Positions 46,764 to 55,670 of a stretch of DNA of 64,000 nt are shown piece after piece. The notes below the pieces were generated by a model, which worked only from the letters and a program-made list of their open reading frames with translations, searched no databases and was not told the origin of the DNA. Made by a program: the position numbers and the translations under genes. Every line of letters starts with the position of its first letter. Position 1 is the first letter of the stretch. This stretch comes from Pseudomonas sp. Irchel 3H7 (GTDB lineage: Bacteria > Pseudomonadota > Gammaproteobacteria > Pseudomonadales > Pseudomonadaceae), in the NCBI RefSeq assembly GCF_900187605.1, contig NZ_FYEA01000001.1, positions 702,871 to 766,870 of the forward strand, written 5' to 3'.

Positions 46764-47891
46764 TCAGCGACGTTCGATTGGCACGAACTTGCGCTGTTCG
46801 ACGCCGACGTACTCGGCGCTTGGACGGATGATGCGGTTGTTGGCGCGTTGTTCGAACACATGCGCGGCCCAGCCGGTCAGGCGCGAGCAGACGAAGATCG
46901 GCGTGAACAGCTTGGTCGGGATGCCCATGAAGTGGTACGCCGAGGCATGGTAGAAATCGGCGTTGGGGAAGAGTTTTTTCTGCTCCCACATGGTCTTGTC
47001 GATGGCTTCGGAAACCGGAAACAACACCTTGTCACCGACCTCGTCCGCGAGTTTTTTCGACCAGCCCTTGATCACCTCGTTGCGCGGGTCGCTGTCCTTA
47101 TAGATCGCGTGGCCGAAGCCCATGATCTTGTCCTTGCGCTCGAGCATGCCGAGGGTGCCTTTGATCGCCTCTTCCGGCGACGAGAAGCGCTCGATCATTT
47201 CCATCGCCGCTTCGTTGGCGCCGCCATGCAGCGGGCCGCGCAGCGAACCGATCGCCGCCGTTACGCAGGAATACAGGTCGGACAGGGTCGAGGCGCATAC
47301 GCGGGCGGTGAAGGTCGAGGCGTTGAATTCGTGCTCGGCGTAAAGGATCAGCGAAACGTTCATCACTTTGACGTGCAGTTCGCTTGGCTTCTTGTCGTGC
47401 AGCAAATGCAGGAAGTGGCCGCCGATGGTTGGCTCGTCGCTGACGCAATTGATGCGTTTGCCGTCGTGACTGAAGCGATACCAGTAGCACATGATCGCCG
47501 GGAACGCGGCGAGCAAGCGGTCAGTCTTGTCACGCTGCTCGGAGAAGTCTTTCTCCGGTTCGATGTTGCCGAGGAACGAGCAACCGGTGCGCATCACGTC
47601 CATCGGGTGGGCGTCGGCGGGGATGCGTTCGAGCACTTCTTTCAGCGCTTGCGGCAGGTCGCGCAGCTTGCTCAGCTTGCCTTGGTATTCTTCGAGTTGC
47701 GCCTGGGTTGGCAGCTCGCCGTACAGCAGCAGGTACGCGACTTCTTCAAATTGTGCATCGGCTGCCAGTTCACGCACGTCGTAGCCGCGATAGGTCAGCC
47801 CGGCACCGGCCTGGCCCACGGTGGACAGTGCGGTTTGCCCGGCAACCTGGCCACGGAGCCCGGCGCCACTGAGTACTTTTGCTTCGGCCAT
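46764..47891 (-). CDS. prpC: 2-methylcitrate synthase
   Basis: 375 aa citrate synthase-family enzyme that condenses propionyl-CoA with oxaloacetate. Family motifs: LTYRGYDVRELA (about 30), HGGANEAAMEMIERF (about 200; catalytic His), and GFGHAIYKDSDPRNEV (about 240; catalytic His), with LFTPIFVCSRLTGWAAHVFEQ near 330 (Asp/Arg region). The frame is open upstream to 47999, but ATG 47891 (MAEAKVLSGAGLRGQ) matches the family start. The gene follows prpB. Confidence 0.95.
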   Translation of the reverse strand: MAEAKVLSGAGLRGQVAGQTALSTVGQAGAGLTYRGYDVRELAADAQFEEVAYLLLYGELPTQAQLEEYQGKLSKLRDLPQALKEVLERIPADAHPMDVMRTGCSFLGNIEPEKDFSEQRDKTDRLLAAFPAIMCYWYRFSHDGKRINCVSDEPTIGGHFLHLLHDKKPSELHVKVMNVSLILYAEHEFNASTFTARVCASTLSDLYSCVTAAIGSLRGPLHGGANEAAMEMIERFSSPEEAIKGTLGMLERKDKIMGFGHAIYKDSDPRNEVIKGWSKKLADEVGDKVLFPVSEAIDKTMWEQKKLFPNADFYHASAYHFMGIPTKLFTPIFVCSRLTGWAAHVFEQRANNRIIRPSAEYVGVEQRKFVPIERR

Positions 47892-47929
47892 TGTTTTCTC
47901 CAATCTTGAATTTGTTAGGGAGTGTGGCG

Positions 47930-48012
47930 AAAAGATTGCAGCCTCGTTGCACTCGTCAGCTCCTACAGGGGAATGCGGTTCATGTAGGAGCTGCCGCAAG
48001 CTGCGATCTTTT
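47930..48012. repeat. REP inverted pair, type B, imperfect
   Basis: Right arm 47983-48012 is intact. Left arm 47930-47967 carries a short insertion. It lies between prpB and prpC and ends 5 bases from the prpB stop. Confidence 0.8.
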
Positions 48013-48017
48013 GATCT

Positions 48018-48908
48018 TTATTTCTTCGCGGCAAACAACGCGTCGAGCTTCTGCTCGAACGTGTGGTAATCGATGCGATCGTAAAGCTCCATGCGAGTCT
48101 GCATGGTGTCGATGACATTCTGCTGCGTGCCGTCGCGACGGATCGCGGTGTAGACGTTTTCCGCCGCCTTGTTCATCGCGCGGAACGCCGACAGTGGATA
48201 CAGCACCAGCGACACGTCGGCGCCGGCCAGTTGCTCGGTGGTGTACAGCGGTGTCGAACCGAACTCGGTGATGTTGGCCAGGATCGGCGCTTTCACGCGG
48301 TTGGCGAACAGCTTGTACATCTCCAGTTCAGTGATGGCTTCCGGGAAGATCATGTCGGCGCCGGCCTCGATGCACGCCGCTGCGCGATCGAGAGCCGACT
48401 CCAGACCTTCCACCGCCAGCGCATCGGTACGCGCCATGATTACAAAGCTGTCATCGGTACGGGCATCGACGGCGGCTTTGATGCGATCGACCATTTCCTG
48501 CTGACTGACGATTTCTTTGTTCGGACGGTGGCCACAGCGCTTGGCGCCGACCTGATCCTCGATGTGAATCGCCGCCGCGCCAAACTTGATCATCGACTTG
48601 ACCGTGCGCGCGACGTTGAACGCCGACGAACCAAAACCGGTGTCGACGTCGACCAGCAGCGGCAGATCGCAAACGTCAGTGATCCGCCGAACATCGGTCA
48701 GCACGTCATCCAGACCGGTGATGCCCAGATCCGGAACGCCGAGGGAACCTGCGGCCACCCCGCCACCGGACAGGTAGATCGCCTTGAAACCGGCGCGCTT
48801 GGCCAGCAGCGCGTGGTTGGCGTTGATCGCGCCGACCACTTGCAATGGGTGCTCGCTGGCGACCGCATCGCGGAAACGCTGGCCTGGAGTGCTGTGCTTG
48901 GAACTCAT
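48018..48908 (-). CDS. prpB: 2-methylisocitrate lyase
   Basis: 296 aa ICL/PEP-mutase-family enzyme that splits 2-methylisocitrate into pyruvate and succinate. Motifs: [18 protein letters not shown] (about 45), [10 protein letters not shown] (Mg-binding Asp residues near 86) and the catalytic-Cys loop [11 protein letters not shown] (about 122). The ATG 48908 overlaps the stop of the upstream GntR gene in ATGA, so the regulator and prpB are co-translated. Confidence 0.96.
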   Translation of the reverse strand: MSSKHSTPGQRFRDAVASEHPLQVVGAINANHALLAKRAGFKAIYLSGGGVAAGSLGVPDLGITGLDDVLTDVRRITDVCDLPLLVDVDTGFGSSAFNVARTVKSMIKFGAAAIHIEDQVGAKRCGHRPNKEIVSQQEMVDRIKAAVDARTDDSFVIMARTDALAVEGLESALDRAAACIEAGADMIFPEAITELEMYKLFANRVKAPILANITEFGSTPLYTTEQLAGADVSLVLYPLSAFRAMNKAAENVYTAIRRDGTQQNVIDTMQTRMELYDRIDYHTFEQKLDALFAAKK

Positions 48909-49630
48909 GACTCACCTCGTTCAGTGGCTGTCTTATTGTGGGCGCCGTCCTGGTAGTGACGGGCGATGTTGCGTTTCGAGGCGCCGATGTGACGGCGCAT
49001 CAACAATTCCGCGAGCTCGCCGTCACGGTCGGCGATGGCATCGAGAATCCGGTGGTGTTCGGCAAAGGCCTGGCGCGGGCGGTTCGGCGTGGTGGAAAAC
49101 TGGATGCGGTACATGCGCACCAGTTGATACAGCTCGCCGCAGAGCATCTGCGTCAGCGTGCGGTTGCCGCTGCCCTGGATGATCCGGTAGTGGAAGTCGA
49201 AATCGCCTTCCTGCTGGTAATAGCCAACGCCGGCCTGAAACGCGGCGTCGCGCTCATGGGTTTCCAGCACTCGGCGCAGTTCGTCGATTTCTTCGACGCT
49301 CATGCGTTCGGCCGCCAGACGGCAGGCCATACCTTCGAGGGATTCGCGGATTTCGTAGAGTTCGAGCAGTTCGGCGTGGCTGAGCGACACCACCCGCGCG
49401 CCGACGTGCGGTACGCGCACCAGCAGGCGCTGACCTTCCAGGCGATGAATCGCCTCACGCAATGGCCCACGGCTGATGCCGTAAGTGCGCGCCAGCTCCG
49501 GCTCGGAGATCTTGCTGCCCGGGGCGATCTCGCCTTTGACGATGGCCGCCTGAATGCGTCGGAAGACGTTTTCCGAAAGAGTCTCGGAATCGTCGCCGCT
49601 GATGACCGGGGGATCGAGTTGATCCAGCAT
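48905..49630 (-). CDS. GntR-family (FCD) regulator of the methylcitrate operon
   Basis: 241 aa. Winged helix at about 20-90 ([28 protein letters not shown]) and an FCD domain at about 95-225 with metal/ligand His residues ([24 protein letters not shown]). ATG 49630 is used (the frame is open to 49684). It is the first gene of the prp operon and overlaps prpB by 4 bases; position makes it the likely propionate-pathway repressor. Candidate operators ATTGTCGAC lie at 49632 and 49705 in its own promoter region. Confidence 0.9.
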   Translation of the reverse strand: MLDQLDPPVISGDDSETLSENVFRRIQAAIVKGEIAPGSKISEPELARTYGISRGPLREAIHRLEGQRLLVRVPHVGARVVSLSHAELLELYEIRESLEGMACRLAAERMSVEEIDELRRVLETHERDAAFQAGVGYYQQEGDFDFHYRIIQGSGNRTLTQMLCGELYQLVRMYRIQFSTTPNRPRQAFAEHHRILDAIADRDGELAELLMRRHIGASKRNIARHYQDGAHNKTATERGES

Positions 49631-49631
49631 G

Positions 49632-49716
49632 ATTGTCGACACCTTTAAATCCAATGCGGCAAAAACTAGCCAATTCGCCCGCATCAGTCAAAGGATAAAT
49701 AGACATTGTCGACAAT
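49632..49716 (-). promoter_or_regulatory. Candidate GntR operators of the prp operon
   Basis: ATTGTCGACAAT at 49705-49716 is a perfect 12 bp palindrome. A second copy, ATTGTCGACA, lies at 49632-49641, directly upstream of the GntR start codon. The two boxes are 73 bases apart, a layout suited to autorepression. Confidence 0.6.
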
Positions 49717-49730
49717 CGTCTAATAACCTT

Positions 49731-49808
49731 AAAAGATCGCAGCCTTCGGCAGCTCCTACAGGGCGCACGCAAATCCAATGTAGGAGCTGCCGAAGGCTGC
49801 GATCTTTT
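49731..49808. repeat. REP inverted pair, type B
   Basis: 30-base perfect arms at 49731-49760 and 49779-49808 with an 18-base spacer. It lies in the divergent region between the prp GntR gene and the protease-led operon. Confidence 0.9.
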
Positions 49809-49984
49809 GATCTTTTATAGACCGGTGCAGGCGCTGGCGCCATAAACCCACCGTGCTAGAATGCCGCCCGCATTTGCTGGCCATTTGTACGGCTTGTCAT
49901 AAAAAGCTGATAGGCACACGAAGGGCCTTGCGCAAGTTTTGCCAAGGACCTGAACCGAAAACGGAACGCTGCGCACCAGGATTT

Positions 49985-50521
49985 ATGAGACTCAAGCCTT
50001 TTCCCACATTCTTTGCCCTGTTTTGCCTGCCCGGCCTCGCCGCCGCGGGGGAAAAAACCGTGTACGGCCTCAACGAATACGCTTCGCTTGACGGCATCAA
50101 TCTGGAAGTCGCGGCCAAACTCGACACCGGGGCGAAAACCGCCTCGCTGAGTGCCCGCGACATCAAACGCTTCAAACGCAACGGTGAGTCCTGGGTACGC
50201 TTCTACCTGGCCATCGACGCCGCGCATTCGCACCCGATCGAACGGCCGCTGGCGCGGGTCAGCAAGATCAAGCGCCGCGCCGGCGACTACGACCCGGAAG
50301 AAGGCAAGAAGTACACCGCCCGTCCGGTGATCGAGCTGGATATCTGCATGGGATCAGCGCTGCGCAGCATCGAAGTGAACCTGACCGACCGAAGTGCGTT
50401 CCAATACCCGCTTTTGATTGGCTCCGAGGCGCTGAAACGCTTCGACGCGCTGGTCGACCCCAGTCTTAAATACGCTGCCGGCAAACCCGCCTGCACCATC
50501 GCCGCTCATACCGCCGAGTAA
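49985..50521 (+). CDS. Retropepsin-like putative aspartic/zinc protease (PF05618-type), exported
   Basis: 178 aa. A likely signal peptide covers about 1-21 (MRLKPFPTFFALFCLPGLAAA), so the protein is probably periplasmic. The single-lobe retropepsin motif KLDTGAKTASLSA has Asp47, and ARPVIELDICMG and LLIGSEALKRF complete the core. These proteins are often labelled ATP-dependent zinc protease or RimB-like, but the DTGA motif points to an aspartic peptidase. ATG 49985 is used (the frame is open to 49853). It starts a three-gene operon, 5 bp before the next gene. The specific substrate is unknown. Confidence 0.85.
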   Translation: MRLKPFPTFFALFCLPGLAAAGEKTVYGLNEYASLDGINLEVAAKLDTGAKTASLSARDIKRFKRNGESWVRFYLAIDAAHSHPIERPLARVSKIKRRAGDYDPEEGKKYTARPVIELDICMGSALRSIEVNLTDRSAFQYPLLIGSEALKRFDALVDPSLKYAAGKPACTIAAHTAE

Positions 50522-50526
50522 TTTCC

Positions 50527-52062
50527 ATGCGTTCTCTAACCTTCCACCTGAAAATCCTGATCACCATTCTGGTGCTCCTGGGCGTTTCGGTTACGGCCTA
50601 TCAGATTTTCGTGCTCGGCATCCCGGTGACCGAAGATGCGACCGACGACTTGTGGAACATCGACGCCAAGGTCGAATTCGTCGCCAGCACCAAGGATCCG
50701 GTGAAGATCCAGATGTTCGTGCCGCCGTTGAGCCGCGATTACGTCAGCCTCAACGAGAGTTTTATCTCCAATAACTACGGCGTCGCCGTGAACCGCGTCG
50801 ACGGCAACCGCAAGGTCACCTGGTCGGCGCGCCGGGCCAAAGGGAATCAGACGCTTTATTACCGTCTGGTGCTGACCAAGCGTTACACCGCGGAAAAATC
50901 CAAGATCAAAGGCCCGACCTTCCGCGACAGCATGGTCATCGAAGGCCCGGAGAAAATCGCCGCCGAAGCCCTGCTCGCGCCGATCCGCCAGCATTCCGCC
51001 GACGTTGAAACGTTTATTGGCGAGGCGATCAAACGCGTCAACAACGTTAACGACGACAACGTGAAACTGCTGCTGGCCGGCGATCCGTCGACGCCGCACA
51101 AAGCCAAAATCGTTGAACTGCTGTTGTCCATCGCCCACGTGCCGGTGGAAAAAGTCCACACCATCCGCCTCGTCGCCGACCAGCCGCAAACGCCTGAACT
51201 GTGGCTGCGCAGCTTCAACGGCAACGACTGGCTGTACTTCAATCCGGAAACCGGCGAACAAGGCCTGCCGACCGACCGTCTGCTGTGGTGGACCGGCGAT
51301 GAGAACCTGATCACCGTCGACGGCGGCAAGAAGGCCAACGTGACCTTCAGCCTGAATAACAGCGAGATGAACGCGATTCGTCTGGCCAAGCTGACCGACG
51401 AAAACACCGACGCCAACTTCCTCGAATACTCGCTGTACGGCCTGCCGCTGCAGACCCAGCAGACGTTCATGATCATGGTGATGATCCCGATCGGCGTGCT
51501 GGTGATCCTGATCCTGCGCAACCTGATCGGCCTGCAGACCCTCGGCACGTTCACCCCGGTACTGATCGCCCTCGCCTTCCGCGAAACGCAGCTGGGCTTC
51601 GGCATTCTGCTGTTTACCGTGATCACCGCGCTGGGTCTGTCGCTACGTTCGTACCTGGAACACCTGAAGCTGCAAATGCTGCCGCGACTCTCGGTGGTGC
51701 TGACCTTTGTCGTGGTGTTGATCGCGGCGATCAGCCTGTTCAGCCATAAGCTCGGGCTGGAGCGCGGCTTGTCTGTTGCGCTGTTCCCGATGGTGATTCT
51801 GACCATGACCATCGAACGCCTGTCGATCACTTGGGAAGAGCGCGGTGCCAGCCATGCGATGAAAGTCGCGATTGGTACGCTGTTTGCCGCCTCGCTGGCG
51901 CACCTGATCATGACCGTGCCTGAGCTGGTCTATTTCGTGTTCACCTTCCCGGCGATCCTGCTGATTCTGGTTGGCTTCATGCTGGCGATGGGTCGTTATC
52001 GCGGCTACCGCCTGACTGAACTGGTGCGTTTCAAGGCTTTCCTGAAGAAGGCTGACGCCTGA
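50527..52062 (+). CDS. Inactive transglutaminase-like / 7TM membrane protein
   Basis: 511 aa. An N-terminal transmembrane helix (about 8-30), a soluble domain of about 280 residues in the periplasm that resembles the inactive transglutaminase domain, and a C-terminal block of about seven hydrophobic segments (about 313-495, starting MIMVMIPIGVLVILILRNLIG). No Cys occurs anywhere in the protein, so thiol transglutaminase or protease chemistry is ruled out and a binding role is likely. It starts 5 bp after the retropepsin gene, and its stop overlaps the ATP-grasp start. I recall such proteins being linked to osmotic-stress tolerance in some annotations (Rlo names); this could not be verified here. 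Confidence 0.82.
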   Translation: MRSLTFHLKILITILVLLGVSVTAYQIFVLGIPVTEDATDDLWNIDAKVEFVASTKDPVKIQMFVPPLSRDYVSLNESFISNNYGVAVNRVDGNRKVTWSARRAKGNQTLYYRLVLTKRYTAEKSKIKGPTFRDSMVIEGPEKIAAEALLAPIRQHSADVETFIGEAIKRVNNVNDDNVKLLLAGDPSTPHKAKIVELLLSIAHVPVEKVHTIRLVADQPQTPELWLRSFNGNDWLYFNPETGEQGLPTDRLLWWTGDENLITVDGGKKANVTFSLNNSEMNAIRLAKLTDENTDANFLEYSLYGLPLQTQQTFMIMVMIPIGVLVILILRNLIGLQTLGTFTPVLIALAFRETQLGFGILLFTVITALGLSLRSYLEHLKLQMLPRLSVVLTFVVVLIAAISLFSHKLGLERGLSVALFPMVILTMTIERLSITWEERGASHAMKVAIGTLFAASLAHLIMTVPELVYFVFTFPAILLILVGFMLAMGRYRGYRLTELVRFKAFLKKADA

Positions 52063-53048
52063 TGTTCGGTTTCTGGAAGACCTGGAAGGCCCTCGAGGCG
52101 CGGGGCATCATGGGCATCAATCGGCGTAACGCCGACTACGTGCTCAAGTACAACAAGCGCAGCCTGTACCCGATCGTCGATGACAAGATCATCACCAAGG
52201 AGCGCGCCATCGCGGCCGGCATTCACGTGCCAGAGCTGTATGGCGTGATTTCCACCGAAAAGGAAATCGACAAGCTCGGCGAGATCATCGGCGGGCGCAG
52301 CGACTTCGTGATCAAACCGGCCCAAGGCGCTGGCGGTGACGGCATCATTGTCATCGCCGACCGTTTCGAAGGTCGCTATCGCACGGTATCGGGCAAAATC
52401 CTCGCCCACGAAGAGCTTGAGCATCACATCTCGAGCATCCTCACTGGCCTGTATTCGCTGGGCGGCCATCGTGACCGGGCGCTGATCGAATACCGCGTGA
52501 CTCCGGATCAGATCTTCAAAAGCATCAGCTACGAAGGTGTGCCGGACATCCGCATCATCGTGCTGATGGGTTATCCGGTGATGGCGATGCTGCGCCTGCC
52601 GACCCGGCAGTCGGGCGGCAAGGCCAACCTGCACCAGGGCGCGATTGGCGTGGGTGTCGATCTGGCGACCGGTTTGACCCTGCGCGGCACCTGGCTGAAC
52701 AACATCATCACCAAACACCCCGACACCACCAACGCGGTGGACGGCGTGCAACTGCCCTACTGGGACGGTTTCATGAAACTCGCCGCGGGCTGTTATGAGC
52801 TGTGCGGGTTGGGCTATATCGGCGTGGACATGGTGCTCGATCAGGAGAAAGGTCCGCTGATTCTGGAGCTCAATGCGCGGCCGGGGCTGAATATCCAGAT
52901 CGCCAATGACTGTGGGCTGACATTGCGCACGCACGCGGTTGAAGCGCGTCTGGAAGAGCTGAAGGCGCGTGGGGTGACGGAGACGGTTGAAGAGCGGGTG
53001 GCGTTTACCCAGGAAATGTTTGGGCATATTCCTGCTGTCGAGGGCTAA
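52062..53048 (+). CDS. RimK-like ATP-grasp ligase (alpha-L-glutamate ligase-like)
   Basis: 328 aa cytoplasmic ATP-grasp enzyme, expected to form an amide or peptide bond using ATP. Motifs: RRNADYVLKYNKRSLYPIVDDK (about 20-40), FVIKPAQGAGGDGI (about 85-98; ATP-binding Lys and Gly-rich loop), DIRIIVLMGYPVMAMLRLPT (about 165) and the Mg-binding GPLILELNARPGLNIQ (about 265). ATG 52062 overlaps the previous TGA by one base. A ligase tied to a membrane protein and an exported protease suggests modification of a peptide that is later trimmed in the periplasm; that is inference. Confidence 0.87.
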   Translation: MFGFWKTWKALEARGIMGINRRNADYVLKYNKRSLYPIVDDKIITKERAIAAGIHVPELYGVISTEKEIDKLGEIIGGRSDFVIKPAQGAGGDGIIVIADRFEGRYRTVSGKILAHEELEHHISSILTGLYSLGGHRDRALIEYRVTPDQIFKSISYEGVPDIRIIVLMGYPVMAMLRLPTRQSGGKANLHQGAIGVGVDLATGLTLRGTWLNNIITKHPDTTNAVDGVQLPYWDGFMKLAAGCYELCGLGYIGVDMVLDQEKGPLILELNARPGLNIQIANDCGLTLRTHAVEARLEELKARGVTETVEERVAFTQEMFGHIPAVEG

Positions 53049-53057
53049 AAGCTGAAG

Positions 53058-53340
53058 AGCCCCTCACCCTAACCCTCTCCCAGAGGGAGAGGGGACTGAC
53101 CGATGTGGATGTTCGAGGTACGCCGACCTGAACGTCTTGAGTCAAACTCAGGCCTTGAAAAGCATGCAGATCGGCTCCCTTTCCCCCAAAATATCAAGCC
53201 GAACCCTGGCCTTGAAAAGCATGCAGATCGGCTCCATCCCCCAAGATATCGAGCCGAACCCAAGTTTTGAAAAGCCCCCGATCTGCTCCCTTTCCCCCTC
53301 GCCCCCCTTGGGGGAGAGGGCTGGGGTGAGGGGGTAGGCT
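53058..53340. repeat. Long interspersed inverted repeat with internal 57-base units
   Basis: The ends CCCCTCACCCTAACCCTC and GGGCTGGGGTGAGGGGG are complementary. Inside, units beginning GGCCTTGAAAAGCATGCAGA start at 53151 and 53208, with a decayed third near 53265. It fills most of the 364 bp gap before pabB; no gene was seen. Confidence 0.83.
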
Positions 53341-53412
53341 TTTGATTTTGATCTGACAGCCGAGAGAGGACTACAATCCCCACCCCGCCTCAACGGCCGA
53401 TCTGCCCCGCCC

Positions 53413-54756
53413 ATGTTGACCTGCTCCGTACACCCGCTGCCCTACCGCGCCAATCCCGCCGACTATTTCGCGGCCATCCGCAACGCGCCTGGCGCCGTGC
53501 TGCTCGACAGCGGCCGACCGAGTGCCGACCGTGGCCGTTATGACCTGCTCAGCGCCTGGCCGCTGGAACAACTGGCGGTAATGCCGGACGAAAGCGGCGA
53601 TCACTTCCTGCAGCGTCTGCGCGACAATCTGAATCGCCTCGGCGAAGCTGATTTGCCAACGGGTTTCGACCTGCCCTTCGCCGGCGGTTTGATCGGCTAT
53701 CTGAGCTACGACTTCGGCCGCCATCTGGAAAACCTGCCGAGCCAGGCCCGCGATGATCTGCAATTACCGGATGCACGTTTTGGCCTGTACGCCTGGGCAC
53801 TGATCAGCGATCACCAGACGGCCAGCAGCCAACTGGTGTTTCATCCATCCGTGATCGATAGCGAGAAACAGCGGCTGATCGCGCTGTTCAGTCAGCCGCT
53901 TGTCGAGTTGATGGCGCCGTTCAAACTGAACCAGCCAATGACCGCCGATCTCTCGGCTGACAACTACCGCCAGGCCTTCGAACGCATTCAGCATTACATC
54001 CAGGCCGGCGACTGCTATCAGGTCAACTTCGCTCAACGCTTCCGCGCTTCATGCCAGGGCGACCCGTGGCTGGCTTATTGCGCATTGCGCGAGGCCTGCC
54101 CAACGCCGTTTTCCGGTTTCCAAAGCCTGCCCGATGGCGGCGCCGTGTTGAGCCTGTCGCCGGAGCGCTTCGTCAAAGTCAGCCAGCGCCAGGTGGAAAC
54201 CCGCCCGATCAAAGGCACCCGCCCGCGTGGCCTGACACCCGCCGAAGATGCCGCCAACGCCGCTGAACTGCTGGCCAGCCCCAAGGATCGTGCGGAAAAC
54301 CTGATGATCGTCGACCTGCTGCGCAACGACCTCGGCCGCACTTGCCGCATCGGTTCGGTGCGGGTGCCGGAGTTGTTCAGCCTGGAAAGCTATCCGAACG
54401 TGCATCACCTGGTCAGTAGCGTCACCGGTGAACTGGCCGATGATCGCGACGCACTGGATTTGATTGCCGGCAGTTTCCCCGGCGGCTCGATCACCGGCGC
54501 GCCGAAGATTCGTGCAATGCAGATCATCGATGAACTGGAGCCGACCCGGCGCGGGTTGTATTGCGGCTCGTTGCTGTACCTTGACGTGCGCGGCGAGATG
54601 GACAGCTCCATCGCGATTCGCAGTCTGTTGGTCAAGGATGGGCAGGTGTGTTGCTGGGGCGGTGGCGGGATTGTCGCTGACTCGGATTGGCAGGCTGAGT
54701 ATCAGGAGTCGATCACCAAAGTCAGAATCCTCCTCGAAACCCTGCAAAACCTCTGA
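53413..54756 (+). CDS. pabB: Aminodeoxychorismate synthase component I
   Basis: 447 aa chorismate-binding enzyme that aminates chorismate to 4-amino-4-deoxychorismate for folate synthesis, using ammonia from a PabA glutaminase encoded elsewhere. An N-terminal TrpE/PabB domain (about 10-150) is followed by the catalytic domain (about 180-440) with GDCYQVNFAQRF, PIKGTRPRG (the PabB-type catalytic Lys), AENLMIVDLLRNDLGR and GGSITGAPKIRAMQII. The PIKGT motif (Lys rather than Ala) separates PabB from anthranilate synthase TrpE. ATG 53413. Confidence 0.95.
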   Translation: MLTCSVHPLPYRANPADYFAAIRNAPGAVLLDSGRPSADRGRYDLLSAWPLEQLAVMPDESGDHFLQRLRDNLNRLGEADLPTGFDLPFAGGLIGYLSYDFGRHLENLPSQARDDLQLPDARFGLYAWALISDHQTASSQLVFHPSVIDSEKQRLIALFSQPLVELMAPFKLNQPMTADLSADNYRQAFERIQHYIQAGDCYQVNFAQRFRASCQGDPWLAYCALREACPTPFSGFQSLPDGGAVLSLSPERFVKVSQRQVETRPIKGTRPRGLTPAEDAANAAELLASPKDRAENLMIVDLLRNDLGRTCRIGSVRVPELFSLESYPNVHHLVSSVTGELADDRDALDLIAGSFPGGSITGAPKIRAMQIIDELEPTRRGLYCGSLLYLDVRGEMDSSIAIRSLLVKDGQVCCWGGGGIVADSDWQAEYQESITKVRILLETLQNL

Positions 54757-54759
54757 GTA

Positions 54760-54874
54760 ATGATCGTTCCCACGCTCCGCGTGGGAATGCAGCCCGGGAC
54801 GCTCCGCGTCCCATCCAAAGCCGAACGCGGAGCGTCCGTTGAGGCATTCCCACGCAGAGCGTGGGAATGATCGT
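54760..54874. repeat. Inverted repeat of the TTCCCACGCTCCGCGTGGGAA type
   Basis: Outer arms 54760-54790 and 54844-54874 match with about 3 mismatches, and each arm is itself a CCCACGC/GCGTGGG hairpin. The middle has a second GACGCTCCGCGTC hairpin. It is a different repeat family from the REP pairs. It lies between the convergent pabB and thrH. Confidence 0.85.
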
Positions 54875-54887
54875 CAGGTGGTTGGGT

Positions 54888-55505
54888 TTACAGGCTGAGG
54901 TCGCGGTTTGAGGCCTTAAGGAATTCCTGCTTCAACTCGGCAAAGGTGTGCACCGCGGGGAACTGCGGGAACTCGCGAATCACATTCTCCGGCGCGTGGA
55001 ACAGAATCCCCGCATCCGCCTCGCCCAGCATCGTCGTGTCGTTATACGAATCCCCCGCTGCAATCACCCGGTAATACAGGCTTTTGAACGCCAGCACCGA
55101 CTGGCGCTTGGGATCTTTCTGACGCAACTGATAGCTGGTCACCCGCCCGGTTTCGTCAGTGATCAGACGATGGCAAAGCAAGGTCGGGAAGCCCAACTGG
55201 CGCATCAGCGGCTGTGAAAACTCGTAAAACGTATCCGACAGAATCACCACCTGAAAGCGCTCGCGCAGCCAGTTGACGAACTCCACCGCGCCGTCCAGCG
55301 GCTTCAGTGTGGCGATCACTTCCTGAATGTCCGACAGCTTCAAACCGTGCTCATCGAGGATGCGCAAACGTTGCTTCATCAGCACGTCGTAATCGGGAAT
55401 GTCCCGGGTGGTGGCCTTGAGGGATTCGATTCCGGTTTTTTCGGCGAAGGCGATCCAGATTTCCGGCACCAACACCCCTTCAAGATCCAGGCAAGCAATT
55501 TCCAC
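54888..55505 (-). CDS. thrH: ThrH, phosphoserine phosphatase / homoserine phosphotransferase
   Basis: 205 aa HAD-superfamily enzyme. The nucleophile motif is CLDLEGVLVPE (Asp near 7), then VVILSDTFYEF (about 90) and AGDSYNDTTMLGEADAG (about 150). P. aeruginosa ThrH dephosphorylates phosphoserine and can transfer the phosphate to homoserine. The start is GTG 55505, chosen because MEIACLDLEGVLVPEIW is the conserved N-terminus. It is divergent from cysH across 165 bp. Confidence 0.94.
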   Translation of the reverse strand: MEIACLDLEGVLVPEIWIAFAEKTGIESLKATTRDIPDYDVLMKQRLRILDEHGLKLSDIQEVIATLKPLDGAVEFVNWLRERFQVVILSDTFYEFSQPLMRQLGFPTLLCHRLITDETGRVTSYQLRQKDPKRQSVLAFKSLYYRVIAAGDSYNDTTMLGEADAGILFHAPENVIREFPQFPAVHTFAELKQEFLKASNRDLSL

Positions 55506-55670
55506 AAGACACTCCCGTTTGTATTGATTATTTGAGTCGAGCGAGGGCGAACTCTAGCGACTCACAGGCAGACGCGCAACGCACGGCAGGCCCCCGAGCC
55601 GTGCAGCTTTTTGTTACCATCAGCCCCATATAGAGCGCCCAGCGCCACCGACCTGTAGGAAGCCGCCCTG

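Noticed and set aside
45011..46831. 606-codon plus-strand open frame opposite acnD
   Set aside because: Antisense shadow with composition typical of reversed GC-rich codons; acnD motifs are on the minus strand.
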